A stretch of DNA of 64,000 nucleotides, taken from positions 178,919 through 242,918 of the forward strand of contig NZ_SRSG01000024.1 of assembly GCF_005543295.1 (NCBI RefSeq), in the 5' to 3' direction. The stretch comes from Halalkalirubrum salinum. GTDB taxonomy: Archaea > Halobacteriota > Halobacteria > Halobacteriales > Haloferacaceae. The first letter of the stretch is position 1; the number at the start of each line of letters is the position of its first letter. Below the pieces are notes generated by a model. It searched no databases, had not been told where the DNA came from, and saw only the letters and a program-made list of their open reading frames with translations. The position numbers were made by a program, and so were the translations under genes. Positions 16,273 through 25,767 of the stretch are shown one piece after another.

Positions 16273-17292
16273 CTACGTGTACTCCCACAGCGGATACAGC
16301 TCGTCGCGGCCGGGATCAGCGATCCGCTCACCATCGAGCACGAGCGCACCGTCAGGCTCGTCTGTACCTTCCGCGTCCGTCCCCTCGCGATCGCCGTCGG
16401 CTGAGTCGATTGCGTGCCCAATTGTCGCCGCATCAATCGACGCATCCGCGAGCGCCGAGACCACCATCTCGGCCTCAGATGGAGCGACAGCAATAAGCAA
16501 TGCTCCCGATCCGAAGATCGCGAGCGGATCGACCCCCATTGCGGCACAGATCGTCTCCGTTTCGGGGCGGATCGGAACCCGATCGCGCTCGATCGACAGA
16601 TCGACACCCGAAGCTTCGGCGAGTTCAACGAGTCCCGCCCGAACGCCGCCCTCGGTCGGGTCGTGCATCGCGCTCGCGTGCTCGCGAGAAATGCGGGATT
16701 CGGGAAGAACGCTGATCTCCGCGAAGAACCCCGTTGCGATGTCGATCACGTCCTCGTCGACGCCGCGATCGCGAAGCGTTGACGCGAAGTCGCTTGCCAA
16801 GATTGCGGTTCCCTCAATGGCTGCGCCCTTCGTCAACAGGATTCGATCGCCCACAGAGACGCCGCCGGTTGGGACGTATTGATCGGTTCGCCCCAGACAC
16901 GTCAGCGAAAGGGTCGGCCGAGACAGCTCTGACAGGTATTCGGTGTGCCCACCGACAATTGCCACATCGATCGATTTTGCTGCCGCGTCAAGTTGTGTCG
17001 TGAGCGTGTCAAGCATATCCTGATCGTCATCAGGAAGAAAGATCACGTTCGTCAGGAACTCCGGGTCCGCCCCAGAGGCGGCCACGTCGTTGGCCGCGAT
17101 GTGGACGCCGAGCGTCCCGGCGGATTCGGCGGCCAACGAGATCGGATCCGAACTCACGACGAGCGTCTCCTCGCCGAGATCGATCGCTGCCGCGTCCTCG
17201 CCGTAGGCCGCACCCGTGATCACGTCAGGGTTCTCCGCACCAGTTCGTGAGAGGATTCGCGATAGGACGGCGGGATCGAGCTTTCCGATCAT
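16273..17292 (-). CDS. AIR synthase-related protein (HypE/PurM/ThiL fold)
   Basis: 339 residues. The N-terminal segment contains GAAYGEDAAAIDLG and VVSSDPI, typical of the HypE-like AIR synthase family, and HDPTEGGVRAGLVELAEASG is the conserved C-domain motif. The last 60 residues include an acidic Asp/Glu/Gly-rich insert. No hydrogenase maturation genes are nearby, so a HypE role in hydrogenase assembly is unlikely. The gene overlaps the alaX stop by four bases, indicating coupled translation. Confidence 0.8.
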   Translation of the reverse strand: MIGKLDPAVLSRILSRTGAENPDVITGAAYGEDAAAIDLGEETLVVSSDPISLAAESAGTLGVHIAANDVAASGADPEFLTNVIFLPDDDQDMLDTLTTQLDAAAKSIDVAIVGGHTEYLSELSRPTLSLTCLGRTDQYVPTGGVSVGDRILLTKGAAIEGTAILASDFASTLRDRGVDEDVIDIATGFFAEISVLPESRISREHASAMHDPTEGGVRAGLVELAEASGVDLSIERDRVPIRPETETICAAMGVDPLAIFGSGALLIAVAPSEAEMVVSALADASIDAATIGHAIDSADGDREGTDAEGTDEPDGALVLDGERIADPGRDELYPLWEYT

Positions 17293-18506
17293 CGCCCAGT
17301 GCGGAGATACTCGACGACCGCCGCAGGATCAGCACTAAGGCCACCACCCTGTGCGAATGTGGGGCTTCCACCGCCCCCGCCGCCGAATTCAGCGGTCACA
17401 TCGTCGATCACATCTCCCGCGGCGACATCGCCCGTTGAGGCGACGACCACATACGGCGCGTTGCCCGCTCCGACGGCCGCAATAACGTCGGCGAGATCAC
17501 CGGCTGCGTCTCTGGCCGCGTCACCGACTTCGTTCGTCTCGAATCCGTCTAGCGTTCCGATCGCCCACGTCGAGTCATCGCGTTGGATCGACTCGAAGGC
17601 GGCAAGTTCGCGTGAGATAAGTTCCGAGGTGAGTTGGTTCACCTCCTCGCGGAGCGACTCACGTTCGGAACGCAGCCGCGAAACCGTCTCAGGGAGGTCA
17701 CCGAGGTTGGTTCCAGCGGCGCCTGCAGCCGACCGTACGGCACCGTGGACCTCAGCAAGGCGATCGATCCCTGTCGGCCCGACGGCAAACTCTATCCGGG
17801 TCATCCCCTCTCCGGGATTCGACCGCGAGAGCACTGAAACGGGTCCGATCTCTGCAGTATTTCTGACGTGTGTTCCCCCACAGGCGGCCACGTCCCATGG
17901 GTCGTCGTCATCGGCTGCCGCGCCGATCGTCACGACACGAACCTCGTCCGATCCAGCCATCGCCCCCTCCTCAGTTTTGGTGTTGAACGCGATCTCGTCC
18001 ATCGCGGTTGCCTCTGCTGTCGGCACAGCCTCCCACGAGACGGGTCGAGACTCCCAGACTGCCCGGTTCGTGAGTCGTTCGAGATCGACAAGTACCTCGT
18101 CGTCAATGTCGGTCGTCGTAGTGAAGTCGACCCGGACTTTCTGTTCGTCGATATCGAACCCACCGTAGCCGAGATCATCGAGCAGTCGTCGACCCGCACC
18201 GTAGAGCGCGTGACTCGCCGTGTGCGCGCGCATACAGTACGTCCGAAACGCGTCGTCGATCACGGCTGTAACCGTCTCGCCCTCCGTGGCATCGATCGGC
18301 TCGGCGAGCGTGTGAACGATCCCGTCAGCATCCGCTTGAACGTTGACAACGACGGTCCCGCTGATCGTGCCGCGATCGGCTGGCTGGCCGCCGCTTTCGG
18401 CGTAAAAGTACGATTCCGAGAGGACGACCTCCGTTCCCTCAATCCGTTCGATCGTCGCTTCGAACTCCCGAACCGACGGCTCTCGGGCCGCCAACTGGCC
18501 TGTCAT
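17289..18506 (-). CDS. Alanyl-tRNA editing protein (AlaX-type, with DHHA1 domain)
   Basis: 405 residues. The N-terminal half resembles the editing domain of AlaRS, with zinc ligands in HTASH (His95, His99) and CGGTH (Cys209, His213) and the ESGGQPADRG entry motif. The C-terminal quarter has the DHHA1-type glycine run FGGGGGGSPTFAQGGG. Such free-standing proteins hydrolyse mischarged Ser- or Gly-tRNA(Ala). No catalytic aminoacylation domain is present. It is the first gene of an apparent operon with the HypE-like and acyl-CoA dehydrogenase genes. Confidence 0.9.
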   Translation of the reverse strand: MTGQLAAREPSVREFEATIERIEGTEVVLSESYFYAESGGQPADRGTISGTVVVNVQADADGIVHTLAEPIDATEGETVTAVIDDAFRTYCMRAHTASHALYGAGRRLLDDLGYGGFDIDEQKVRVDFTTTTDIDDEVLVDLERLTNRAVWESRPVSWEAVPTAEATAMDEIAFNTKTEEGAMAGSDEVRVVTIGAAADDDDPWDVAACGGTHVRNTAEIGPVSVLSRSNPGEGMTRIEFAVGPTGIDRLAEVHGAVRSAAGAAGTNLGDLPETVSRLRSERESLREEVNQLTSELISRELAAFESIQRDDSTWAIGTLDGFETNEVGDAARDAAGDLADVIAAVGAGNAPYVVVASTGDVAAGDVIDDVTAEFGGGGGGSPTFAQGGGLSADPAAVVEYLRTGR

Positions 18507-18577
18507 ACCACACCATCAGTGTACCCTGAATAAAAAGATACGGCGATTCGATCAGGGACAGACGGAGCCCAACCGGA

Positions 18578-19099
18578 TCACTCGTCGACAATCTCGATCG
18601 ACAGCGCTTCTTCGATCGCTCTGACGACAGACCCACCGACTCCCGCACGGGCAGCGCGGCCCTGTTCGACAGCGAGCACCGTGTCCTCGTCGGTATCGAG
18701 CCGTTCGGCCAGTTCTTCGACCGTGAGGCCGGCCTCCTGGCGAGCGATTTCGACCTGCTCACCGTAGCCAGAGACGAGGTACGGGAGTCGATCGCGCTCG
18801 TAGTTCGTCCCCTCTTTTTCCCAGTGGGTTGAGTCGCCACGGGCCGCGTCGTACACTTTGGCTGTCTTCTGTGCGGCCCGCTTTTTTTGATTCGGCTCAG
18901 AGTCGGATCGGTTGCGATTTTGATCGCGCTTCTTTTCGCGTTTGTGTTGGTTGTCGCCGTGGGGCGCACAGGAACCACAGACGAGGAGATTGGCCCCAGC
19001 GACGTTTGCCCGCCGCAGATTCGAGCTCTCAGCACCACACAACTCGCAGGCACCGCCATCGTCGCCACCGCCGCCGCGCCCAGTCGAATACTTCGTCAT
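18578..19099 (-). CDS. Multiprotein bridging factor 1-type transcription factor
   Basis: 173 residues from the ATG at 19099; the frame upstream passes through repeats and is not coding. The N-terminus carries a zinc ribbon, CELC at residues 18-21 and CGSC at 41-44. A basic linker rich in Lys/Arg/Gln follows. The C-terminal half is an HTH of the cro/C1 type (VEIARQEAGLTVEELAERLDTDEDTVLAVEQG). Archaeal and eukaryotic MBF1 proteins bind basal transcription or ribosomal components. Confidence 0.9.
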   Translation of the reverse strand: MTKYSTGRGGGGDDGGACELCGAESSNLRRANVAGANLLVCGSCAPHGDNQHKREKKRDQNRNRSDSEPNQKKRAAQKTAKVYDAARGDSTHWEKEGTNYERDRLPYLVSGYGEQVEIARQEAGLTVEELAERLDTDEDTVLAVEQGRAARAGVGGSVVRAIEEALSIEIVDE

Positions 19100-19270
19100 G
19101 GTTCGAGATACCGCGTGCTTGCTGTTAAATCCGCGCCTCGGAGGCGATCGGAGCCTGAGAGCGATTGGTATTCGATATATGCATGCGATCGGAGCTGGAG
19201 AGCGATCGCTCACCGGGTTTTCAGGCGTTGGGCCGGATGGGGAGAGCGATCGGTCACGGCGCGTCATCAC

Positions 19271-19340
19271 GCGTGGGACCGGATTTGAACCACGGTCGCT
19301 CACTTCGTTCGCTCCCTGATTCAAATCCGGCCGTCACGCA
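19271..19340. repeat. Copies of tRNA-Leu 3' end in inverted arrangement
   Basis: Bases 19271-19291 repeat exactly 21 bases of the tRNA-Leu 3' part (19374-19394). Bases 19319-19340 carry a second, diverged copy in the opposite orientation. The two form an imperfect inverted repeat of about 19-20 bases around a loop that contains CTCACTTCGTTCGCTCC. The block lies on the 3' side of tRNA-Leu. Confidence 0.75.
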
Positions 19341-19372
19341 TACACGTCTCTCACTACGTTCGAGACGAGAGA

Positions 19373-19457
19373 TGCGTGGGACCGGATTTGAACCGGCGGA
19401 CCTCTACAGGACAGCGCCCTCAACGCTGCGCCGTTGGCCTGGCTTGGCTACCCACGC
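19373..19457 (-). tRNA. tRNA-Leu (anticodon GAG)
   Basis: Read on the minus strand, acceptor stem GCGTGGG (19451-19457) pairs with CCCACGC (19374-19380), with discriminator A at 19373. The anticodon stem CAGCG/CGCTG encloses TTGAGGG, anticodon GAG. A long variable arm (class II tRNA) and a GGTTCAAATCC T loop are present. The length is 85 bases with no intron, and CCA is not encoded. Confidence 0.96.
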
Positions 19458-19600
19458 ACAGTGAATTGCTGCACTCGGTGCTATCCTGCCATAAGGTAAA
19501 AGCCCTTCCTTTTTCTGCTCCCGTGGGCCGACTTCTCATTGCACAATCGACCGAATGCGTCGGCCTCATTGACTCGATCGGCCACAGAAAATACAGACAG

Positions 19601-20200
19601 ATGCGAACGGTTTTCGACGATGCGAGCCAACAGATACACATGGCGTTTGTCCGTGCACGCGACCACGTCCCCGCACTCACAGCCGCGCTCAGCATCGTCT
19701 CACTCGCGCTTGTCTTTGGAGCCGTTGGCGGTGTCATTCCCCAATCGCTCATCCCTGAAAGCCAAACACTACTCTCGGCGATTCCGCACATTAACGTCGT
19801 GGTGAGCCTCGCCGCAATTACAACGATCGTCGGCGGATGGCGGGCGATCAAACGCGGCGCAGTACAGACACACAGACGGCGCATGATCGCTTCATTTGCC
19901 CTGTTCGCGGTCTTTCTTGTGTTGTACCTCTATCGCGTGACACTGCTCGGCCCGTCACCGTTCCCGGGGCCAACAGCCGTCTATACCTACCTCTATCTGC
20001 CAATGCTTGCGATACACATCCTGCTCGCAATCGTTTGCGTCCCGTTTGTTTTCTACGCGCTGTTGCTTGGGGCAACCCGATCGATCCCCGAAATATACGA
20101 GAGCCGCCACCGCACAGTCGGCCGCATCGCAGCGTCACTGTGGCTTATTTCGTTTACGCTCGGGATCGCCGTGTATCTGTTCTTGTACGTGATTTACTAG
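19601..20200 (+). CDS. DUF420 family membrane protein
   Basis: 199 residues from ATG 19601; the upstream open frame runs through tRNA-Leu. It has five hydrophobic helices (about residues 23-46, 58-78, 90-110, 128-150 and 172-195). The histidine-bearing pattern (IPHINV, HRRRM, LAIHILLAI, SRHRTVG) is typical of DUF420 proteins, which sit near haem-copper oxidase genes in many genomes. A role in respiratory oxidase assembly is plausible but not supported by neighbours here. It is convergent with the GH3 gene, nine bases apart. Confidence 0.85.
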   Translation: MRTVFDDASQQIHMAFVRARDHVPALTAALSIVSLALVFGAVGGVIPQSLIPESQTLLSAIPHINVVVSLAAITTIVGGWRAIKRGAVQTHRRRMIASFALFAVFLVLYLYRVTLLGPSPFPGPTAVYTYLYLPMLAIHILLAIVCVPFVFYALLLGATRSIPEIYESRHRTVGRIAASLWLISFTLGIAVYLFLYVIY

Positions 20201-20208
20201 GGCGATCG

Positions 20209-22332
20209 CTACCGTTCGATCGCCGCCGTCGCACGGATATCCCGCGACGATCGACCGACTTCGACGACGTACTCGCCGGGATCAACTGTCCAACTCTGCT
20301 CAAGATCGTACCGCGAGAATGCGAGTTCGTCGAGATCGATTGTCACCGCACGCTCCTCCCCTGGAGCAATTGAGACGCTTGTCGCACCAGCAAACTCCCG
20401 GACTGGTCGCTCGATCGTCGACGTCTCAGGTGGCCGGATGAATGCCTCGATGACTTCACGTCCAGTCCGATCGCTCGTGTTTTGAACCGCAACCCGAACG
20501 CTCTCATCAACCACAGTCGCCGAACTGTGCGTGAAATTCGCATACGATTTGCCGTGTCCAAAGGCGTACGTCGGCTCGATTTCCTCGCGATCGAACCAGC
20601 GGTACCCGACAAAGACACCTTCGTCGTAGTTGACCGTCCTGTCGACGCCGGGATAGCGCCGCTCGTCACTGGCAATCGGATACGTTTCCTCTGGCGCGAA
20701 TGTGACCGGCAGTCGACCGCCCGGATCAACATCGCCGTACAGCACTGCAGCGATCGCCTCGCCGTGGACTTGGCCGGGATACCAGTTCTGGACGATCGCC
20801 GCAACCGACTCACGCCACGGCAACTCGATCGGCCCACCGGTGTTGCAGACAACCACGGTGCGGTCGTTCGCCGCAGCGACCCGCTCGACCAGTTCATCCT
20901 GTCGTCCCGGGAGCCGCAGGTCGTCTTTGTCGATCGCCTCGGTCGCCCGATCGCGGACAAACACGACCGCGACATCCGCGTCGGCCGCCGCCGCGACTGC
21001 GCCGTCAATGTCTGGCTCACGACCACTGTCGGTCTCATCTGCGCTTTCGCCCGCCAGCAGTTCGAACATCGAGAGATCTGCGATCCGGGGAAGACCGTAC
21101 GTCTCGGTCACCGTGCCGATCGCCCGGGCGCGGATCCCGTCGATCGGCGCACTCTCCATTTCGGGTGTCGTCTCCGAAGAGCCACCGCCACCCAAGAGCG
21201 CAGTGTCGATGTTCGGCCCGATCACGGCGATATCCGCCTCGTCTGCCAGCGGCAGCGTGTTGTCGTTTTTGAGCAGGACAGTTCCGCGGGTTGCGACCTC
21301 GAAGGCAAGGTCCTCGAAGTCGCTCTCGACGCTCGCTGTCGTTCGATCGCCGCTCAACAGCCCGATCGAGTCCATCGCGCCCAACACTCGCCGAACCATG
21401 TCGTCGAGGCGATCGGTCGAGAGCTCGCCAGCCTCAATCGCAGCGGGCAGCGCCGCATTGAACCCCTCACAGGTTGCAGGATCGGGCATCCCACGGGCAA
21501 CCGTCTCAGGAATCTCGAACTCCTCCGGAGCTGAGTTGCCTTGATCTGCCGTCTCATCCTCGATACCAGCAGTTTCACCCATCGGAATCGCCGGCATCTC
21601 GACGTCTAACCCGCCGCGTGCCGCAGCAACGGCCATCTCGGTTCCGTACCAATCAGAGACGACGTATCCGTCGAACCCCCACTCGTCTTTTAATACCTCG
21701 CTCACGAGTTCGTGGTGATCGCTCATTCGTGTTCCATTCACACTGTTGTATGCGGTCATGACCGACCCTGCGCCGGCGTTTACAGCCGCACGAAACGACG
21801 GAAGGTACAGCTCTCTGAGCGTTCGATCGTCGATCGAGGCACTGATCGATGCACGGTAGGTTTCCTGATTGTTGGCGACGTAGTGTTTCGGCGTCGCGAT
21901 GACGTCCTCGGCTTCAATTCCCGAGACGACCGCCGCACTCATTGCCGCGGACAACACCGGATCCTCCGAGAAGTACTCGAAGTTGCGGCCGTTCTGTGGG
22001 ACGCGAATCAGGTTCGTTCCCGGTGCCAACAGCGCGTCCTGGCCGGCTGATCGCGTCGCAGCGCCGAGTGCCTGGCCGTGTCGCCGCGCAAGATCGGCGT
22101 CGAACGTCGCCGCAAGCGCGATCGGGGCCAGAAAGGCTGTCGAGGTCTCCGCTGGAATCCGAACGCCCAATGGCCCGTCGACGAGCGACAGCGACGGGAT
22201 ATCGAGGCGATCGACGCCCTGGATGTACCCCGTTGCACGGCCCTCCGGATCGACAGCACCGTGAGTCAACCGGATCTTTTCGGACCGTGTGAGTTGCGTG
22301 AGAAGACGATCGACGCGAGAAGTGTCTGACAT
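20209..22332 (-). CDS. Glycoside hydrolase family 3 (beta-glucosidase type)
   Basis: 707 residues, the usual three-domain GH3 layout. The N-terminal barrel has the DGPLGVR motif and the nucleophile motif VVSDW (Asp227), with KHYVANNQE upstream of it. The middle alpha/beta sandwich begins near residue 350, and the C-terminal 130 residues look like a fibronectin-III-like domain (VQNTSDRTGREVIEAFI). There is no signal peptide, so it should be cytoplasmic and act on imported oligosaccharides or glycosides. No sugar transporter lies beside it. Substrate specificity cannot be read. Confidence 0.93.
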   Translation of the reverse strand: MSDTSRVDRLLTQLTRSEKIRLTHGAVDPEGRATGYIQGVDRLDIPSLSLVDGPLGVRIPAETSTAFLAPIALAATFDADLARRHGQALGAATRSAGQDALLAPGTNLIRVPQNGRNFEYFSEDPVLSAAMSAAVVSGIEAEDVIATPKHYVANNQETYRASISASIDDRTLRELYLPSFRAAVNAGAGSVMTAYNSVNGTRMSDHHELVSEVLKDEWGFDGYVVSDWYGTEMAVAAARGGLDVEMPAIPMGETAGIEDETADQGNSAPEEFEIPETVARGMPDPATCEGFNAALPAAIEAGELSTDRLDDMVRRVLGAMDSIGLLSGDRTTASVESDFEDLAFEVATRGTVLLKNDNTLPLADEADIAVIGPNIDTALLGGGGSSETTPEMESAPIDGIRARAIGTVTETYGLPRIADLSMFELLAGESADETDSGREPDIDGAVAAAADADVAVVFVRDRATEAIDKDDLRLPGRQDELVERVAAANDRTVVVCNTGGPIELPWRESVAAIVQNWYPGQVHGEAIAAVLYGDVDPGGRLPVTFAPEETYPIASDERRYPGVDRTVNYDEGVFVGYRWFDREEIEPTYAFGHGKSYANFTHSSATVVDESVRVAVQNTSDRTGREVIEAFIRPPETSTIERPVREFAGATSVSIAPGEERAVTIDLDELAFSRYDLEQSWTVDPGEYVVEVGRSSRDIRATAAIER

Positions 22333-22435
22333 GCGTCTGGTTGATCTAACGATCGCGATCGATATGACTCTCAGGGTTTCAATGAGTGTACGCTAACCGC
22401 GCCGTGAGAGACTACAGTTTCGACCCAAATGGTGG

Positions 22436-23197
22436 CTACTGATCCGGCGGTTCTTCACGGTAGACAAATTTGAGGACGATCGCAAACAGCGCCGGCGACA
22501 GCAGTGCCATTACGCCCGCACCGCCGATGAGCGCCCCGGTCGAAATCGGGAACGCGGTCCCCGCTGTGCCACTGTCAGCGCGGTCACCATCGCCACCGTC
22601 GCTTCCACCGCCGTCACCGTCGCTTCCACCGCCGTCACCGTCGCCACCACCGCCGCCGTCGCCGCCGGCGTCACCCGTGTCGCCACCGATGAGTTCCTCC
22701 TCGTCGATGACATCGCCGACGGCGATCGCACCTTTCATTCCGAGCGCCTCGTGAGGCGTACAGACATACTGGAAGATACCTTCATCCTCGAACGTGTGTT
22801 CGAAGGTGTGATCGGCATCCTCAACGACTTCGCTCTCGAACGTGCCGTCGACTTCAGCGACGTTGTGGCCGCCACCCTCGCCGGTCCACTCCCACGTCAC
22901 GGTTGTGCCCGGATCGACGAGCACGGCCGCCGGATCGAACTGAATCCCATCACCGGCGCCGACTGCGACGGTCACCGAGTCCTCGCTGCGGGCGTCGACA
23001 GTCCCCTCGTAGTTGTCGACATCCTCGAAAAAGCCGTCGTAGGGATCTGAATCCTGAGCGGCCACCGGGGCGATCGCCGTCGTGCCGATCGCTGCTGCGG
23101 CGACTCCCACACGGAGACAGCCGCGTCTCGAGAGCCGTGGACTGTCAGAGTCCGCTGTGTTCGACTCTGTGGTTGATCCGGTCGGTGTCTCGTTCAT
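22436..23197 (-). CDS. Halocyanin-type blue copper protein, Tat-exported, membrane-tethered
   Basis: 253 residues. The N-terminus has a twin-arginine signal (SRRGCLRVGVAAAAIG; Arg24-Arg25). The cupredoxin domain spans about 65-160 with the four copper ligands in order: His111 (GGGHNV), Cys146, His149 and Met154 (VCTPHEALGM). A Gly/Asp/Ser-rich linker (about 172-205) follows and then one C-terminal helix (about 215-245) that would tether the domain on the outer face. Halocyanins shuttle electrons in haloarchaeal respiration. Confidence 0.93.
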   Translation of the reverse strand: MNETPTGSTTESNTADSDSPRLSRRGCLRVGVAAAAIGTTAIAPVAAQDSDPYDGFFEDVDNYEGTVDARSEDSVTVAVGAGDGIQFDPAAVLVDPGTTVTWEWTGEGGGHNVAEVDGTFESEVVEDADHTFEHTFEDEGIFQYVCTPHEALGMKGAIAVGDVIDEEELIGGDTGDAGGDGGGGGDGDGGGSDGDGGGSDGGDGDRADSGTAGTAFPISTGALIGGAGVMALLSPALFAIVLKFVYREEPPDQ

Positions 23198-23334
23198 ATC
23201 TAACCGCTACACGCATAACCCACTAAGATCGTCGGTTCCTCTCGGTACCCGAGAACATCTCCGAACATATTCGGTTATATCGAAAATACGGGCCGGGCCA
23301 ATCTGTGACAGGACTACCGACCGGAGTCACGCCC

Positions 23335-24849
23335 TCAGTCGTCTGCAAGCGCCGCATCCGCGCCGTCGATCGCCGGGCGGGTAACGTCTCTATCGGTCGC
23401 CTCACCGTCGATGTCGTAGGGGTACTCACCGGTAACACAGCCTAAACAGAGATCGATGCGCTCGCTTTCGAGCGCCTCGGCGATTGCGTCGATCGACAGG
23501 TACGCGAGACTGTCGGCATTAATGATCTCGCGGATCTCGTCGACGGTGTTGTTCGCGGCAATGAGCTCTTCACGGGTCGCCATATCAATACCCATGTAAC
23601 ACGGCGCGAGGATCGGCGGCGATCCCACGCGCATGTGGACTTCCTCGGCGCCGGCGTCTTTGAGGAGGCTCACGAGCTGATTTGACGTCGTTCCGCGGAC
23701 GATCGAGTCGTCGATGATGGTGACGGTCTTACCGTCGATCGTGCTCTTGATCGGGTTGAGCTTGAGCCGGACCGCACGTTCTCGCTCGTCCTGAGTCGGC
23801 ATGATGAACGTCCGGCCAACGTAGCGGTTTTTCATCAGGCCTTCTGCGAACTCGACGCCGGTGTCGTCTTCTGGGCGCGGTTCGCCCTCGGCAGTGGTCT
23901 CGTTGGCTGCGTCGGCGTACCCGGAGGCGAATGCCCGCCCCGAGTCCGGAACCGGCAACACAACGTCGGTCTCGACGCCGCTTTCCTCCCAGAGTTTTCG
24001 GCCCAGTGTGCGGCGGACCTCGTAGACAAGTTTCTCGTCGATGATCGAATCCGGCCGGGCAAAGTAGACGTGTTCGAAAAAGCAGTGGGCAGTATTGTCA
24101 CGATTCGTCAGCTGATAGGAGTCAAATCCTGCGCCGTTTTTCTCCAAGACGATCAACTCACCTGGGCGGACGTCGCGAACGAGTTCGCCATCAAGCGTGT
24201 CGATAACGGCAGATTCGGAGGCCAATACGTAGCCGTCATCAAGTTTCCCAATACACAATGGACGATTACCTTGCGGATCGCGGAGCCCAATGACCGTATC
24301 GTCGTGCATGATTGCAAGCGAGTACGAGCCGTGGATGCGCTCCATTGTTCGCTTGACCGCCCGAATGAGATCAGAATCAAGGAGGTTTCGCGCGATATCG
24401 TGGGCGATCACTTCCGTGTCACCGTCGGAGGTGAACGCGTGACCGAGATTTTCGAGTTCCGATCGCAACTCCCCGGCGTTGACGAGGTTACCGTTGTGTG
24501 ACAGTCCGAGCGAGCCAGACTTGAACGACACCGAAAACGGCTGCGCACAACAGGAATTGACGCTGCCAGCGGTTGGATACCGCACGTGGCCGATCCCTGT
24601 TGGGCCGTTCAGCGCGTCAAGGTCGGATTCGGTAAATGCATCACCGACTAGGCCCATCTCAACGTGGCTGTGCTGTTGGAAGCCGTCATGCGTGACGATT
24701 CCCGCCGATTCCTGGCCACGATGTTGCAGCGCGTACAACGAGTAGTACAGCGGCCGCGCCGCGGCCCGATCGGCGAGCGATATCCCGACGACACCACATT
24801 TTTCAGTCGGCCCGTCAGCGGAGTAGCTCGAATCCCGGCCGGTTGGCAT
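23335..24849 (-). CDS. purF: Amidophosphoribosyltransferase
   Basis: 504 residues. A 17-residue leader precedes Cys18 (EKCGVVGI), the likely nucleophile after propeptide removal. The glutaminase half has LQHRGQESAGI, and the PRTase half has the PRPP loop TIIDDSIVRGTTS. Four cysteines are in the positions of the [4Fe-4S] ligands of the Bacillus-type enzyme: AHCFFEH, APCYMG and CLGC. It catalyses the first committed step of purine synthesis. The lsm and rpl37e genes lie upstream on the same strand, separated by 215 bases. Confidence 0.95.
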   Translation of the reverse strand: MPTGRDSSYSADGPTEKCGVVGISLADRAAARPLYYSLYALQHRGQESAGIVTHDGFQQHSHVEMGLVGDAFTESDLDALNGPTGIGHVRYPTAGSVNSCCAQPFSVSFKSGSLGLSHNGNLVNAGELRSELENLGHAFTSDGDTEVIAHDIARNLLDSDLIRAVKRTMERIHGSYSLAIMHDDTVIGLRDPQGNRPLCIGKLDDGYVLASESAVIDTLDGELVRDVRPGELIVLEKNGAGFDSYQLTNRDNTAHCFFEHVYFARPDSIIDEKLVYEVRRTLGRKLWEESGVETDVVLPVPDSGRAFASGYADAANETTAEGEPRPEDDTGVEFAEGLMKNRYVGRTFIMPTQDERERAVRLKLNPIKSTIDGKTVTIIDDSIVRGTTSNQLVSLLKDAGAEEVHMRVGSPPILAPCYMGIDMATREELIAANNTVDEIREIINADSLAYLSIDAIAEALESERIDLCLGCVTGEYPYDIDGEATDRDVTRPAIDGADAALADD

Positions 24850-25064
24850 ATATCCGTAGCGTGTGCTCGAACAGATAAAAAAGCACGTGTTTGGGTTATC
24901 CTGGCTCCATCATCCACCGATATATCCACGAACATGGATACATCGCAGATTGGTTGTAATCACCGTGGCGACGATCGATCTGGGAGCATCGCCGCGACAA
25001 AAAGAACACAATACAAACGCACAACTCGCGGTGAAAATATCGACGATCGAAGAAGCGTCCGTAG

Positions 25065-25238
25065 CTACTCGCCGGCTTTCGTTTGCCAGGCGTAATCACG
25101 CCGTTTCGCGGACTTCCCGAAGCCACAGGACGAACAGACCTTCTTTCGGCTGTGGTAGGATTTCTCGCCGCAGCGTCGACATTTCACGTGCGTGGTTTTG
25201 TTCTTTTTACCTTGGGTGGGAGTTCCAGCGCCAGTCAT
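25065..25238 (-). CDS. rpl37e: 50S ribosomal protein L37e
   Basis: 57 residues, too short for most gene finders but unmistakable: [13 protein letters not shown] start, then two CxxC pairs (CRRC and CSSC) of the L37e zinc finger, with KSYHSRKK and [14 protein letters not shown]. The ATG overlaps the stop of the lsm gene by four bases, as in other haloarchaea. Confidence 0.95.
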   Translation of the reverse strand: MTGAGTPTQGKKNKTTHVKCRRCGEKSYHSRKKVCSSCGFGKSAKRRDYAWQTKAGE

Positions 25239-25465
25239 ACAGTTATCGAAACGACGTTATCGCCGCGTATAATCGTTGTGTCTTCGACCGGGTCTGCTGT
25301 GGGGTCCCGCACAGTAGTCTCGTCGGCCCCCTCGCGATCGAGAACGACATTCATGTGCTGATCGTAGCCCGAAAGCACCCCATAGACGACCGAATCGTCT
25401 TTCAATTGCACGGTCACAGTCTCTGCGAGCGCTTCTTCGAGTACGTCCAGCGGTCGTCCAGTCAT
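25235..25465 (-). CDS. lsm: Sm-like archaeal RNA-binding protein
   Basis: 76 residues from ATG 25465. The frame is open upstream, but that part lacks similarity and a TATA-like box fits the shorter start. Sm1 ([26 protein letters not shown]) and Sm2 ([12 protein letters not shown]) motifs are complete. Sm proteins form heptameric rings that bind U-rich RNA and small RNAs. It overlaps rpl37e by four bases, a conserved haloarchaeal pair. Confidence 0.95.
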   Translation of the reverse strand: MTGRPLDVLEEALAETVTVQLKDDSVVYGVLSGYDQHMNVVLDREGADETTVRDPTADPVEDTTIIRGDNVVSITV

Positions 25466-25767
25466 GTTTCGAGGGCGTTCCGAGTCGGTATTAAACGTAC
25501 CGGAAGCACCGCCAGTGTGACGACCCGAGTGCCGTGTGGACGGTCCGCTCTCGGCGCGCGAACCCACGGAGTTTTAATACCGGCCGTCCAATGGTGAGCC
25601 AACGAAACCCGCGGGTAAGTGTTTCGGAGACGGGTGACTTTCCGACGGCACCGGCCGAAACATAGCGGGGTCAAACACGGACGGACCACACCGGATGCGG
25701 CCTCCTCGCGGATTTACGTGAGCACCCTCGCCACAGCGTGGCATTTCGATGCTCGGAGAAGAAAACT
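25466..25767. other. Divergent intergenic region, lsm / RNase J
   Basis: 302 bases without a credible gene. They contain the lsm TATA box on the minus strand (25489-25496), and TTTTAATA at about 25572-25579, which may serve either strand. I see no repeat or RNA gene. Confidence 0.5.
25489..25496 (-). promoter_or_regulatory. TATA-like box of lsm
   Basis: The minus strand reads GTTTAATA, 24-31 bases before the lsm ATG. This spacing places the transcript start at or next to the ATG, supporting a leaderless mRNA and the short start. Confidence 0.5.

Noticed and set aside
16273..17292. Hydrogenase maturation (HypE) role
   Set aside because: No hydrogenase or other hyp gene is present and the gene is coupled to alaX; only the fold is claimed.
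24850..25064. Possible small RNA or extra gene between rpl37e and purF
   Set aside because: No frame with a start signal, no hairpin of note; it looks like a plain leader or spacer.
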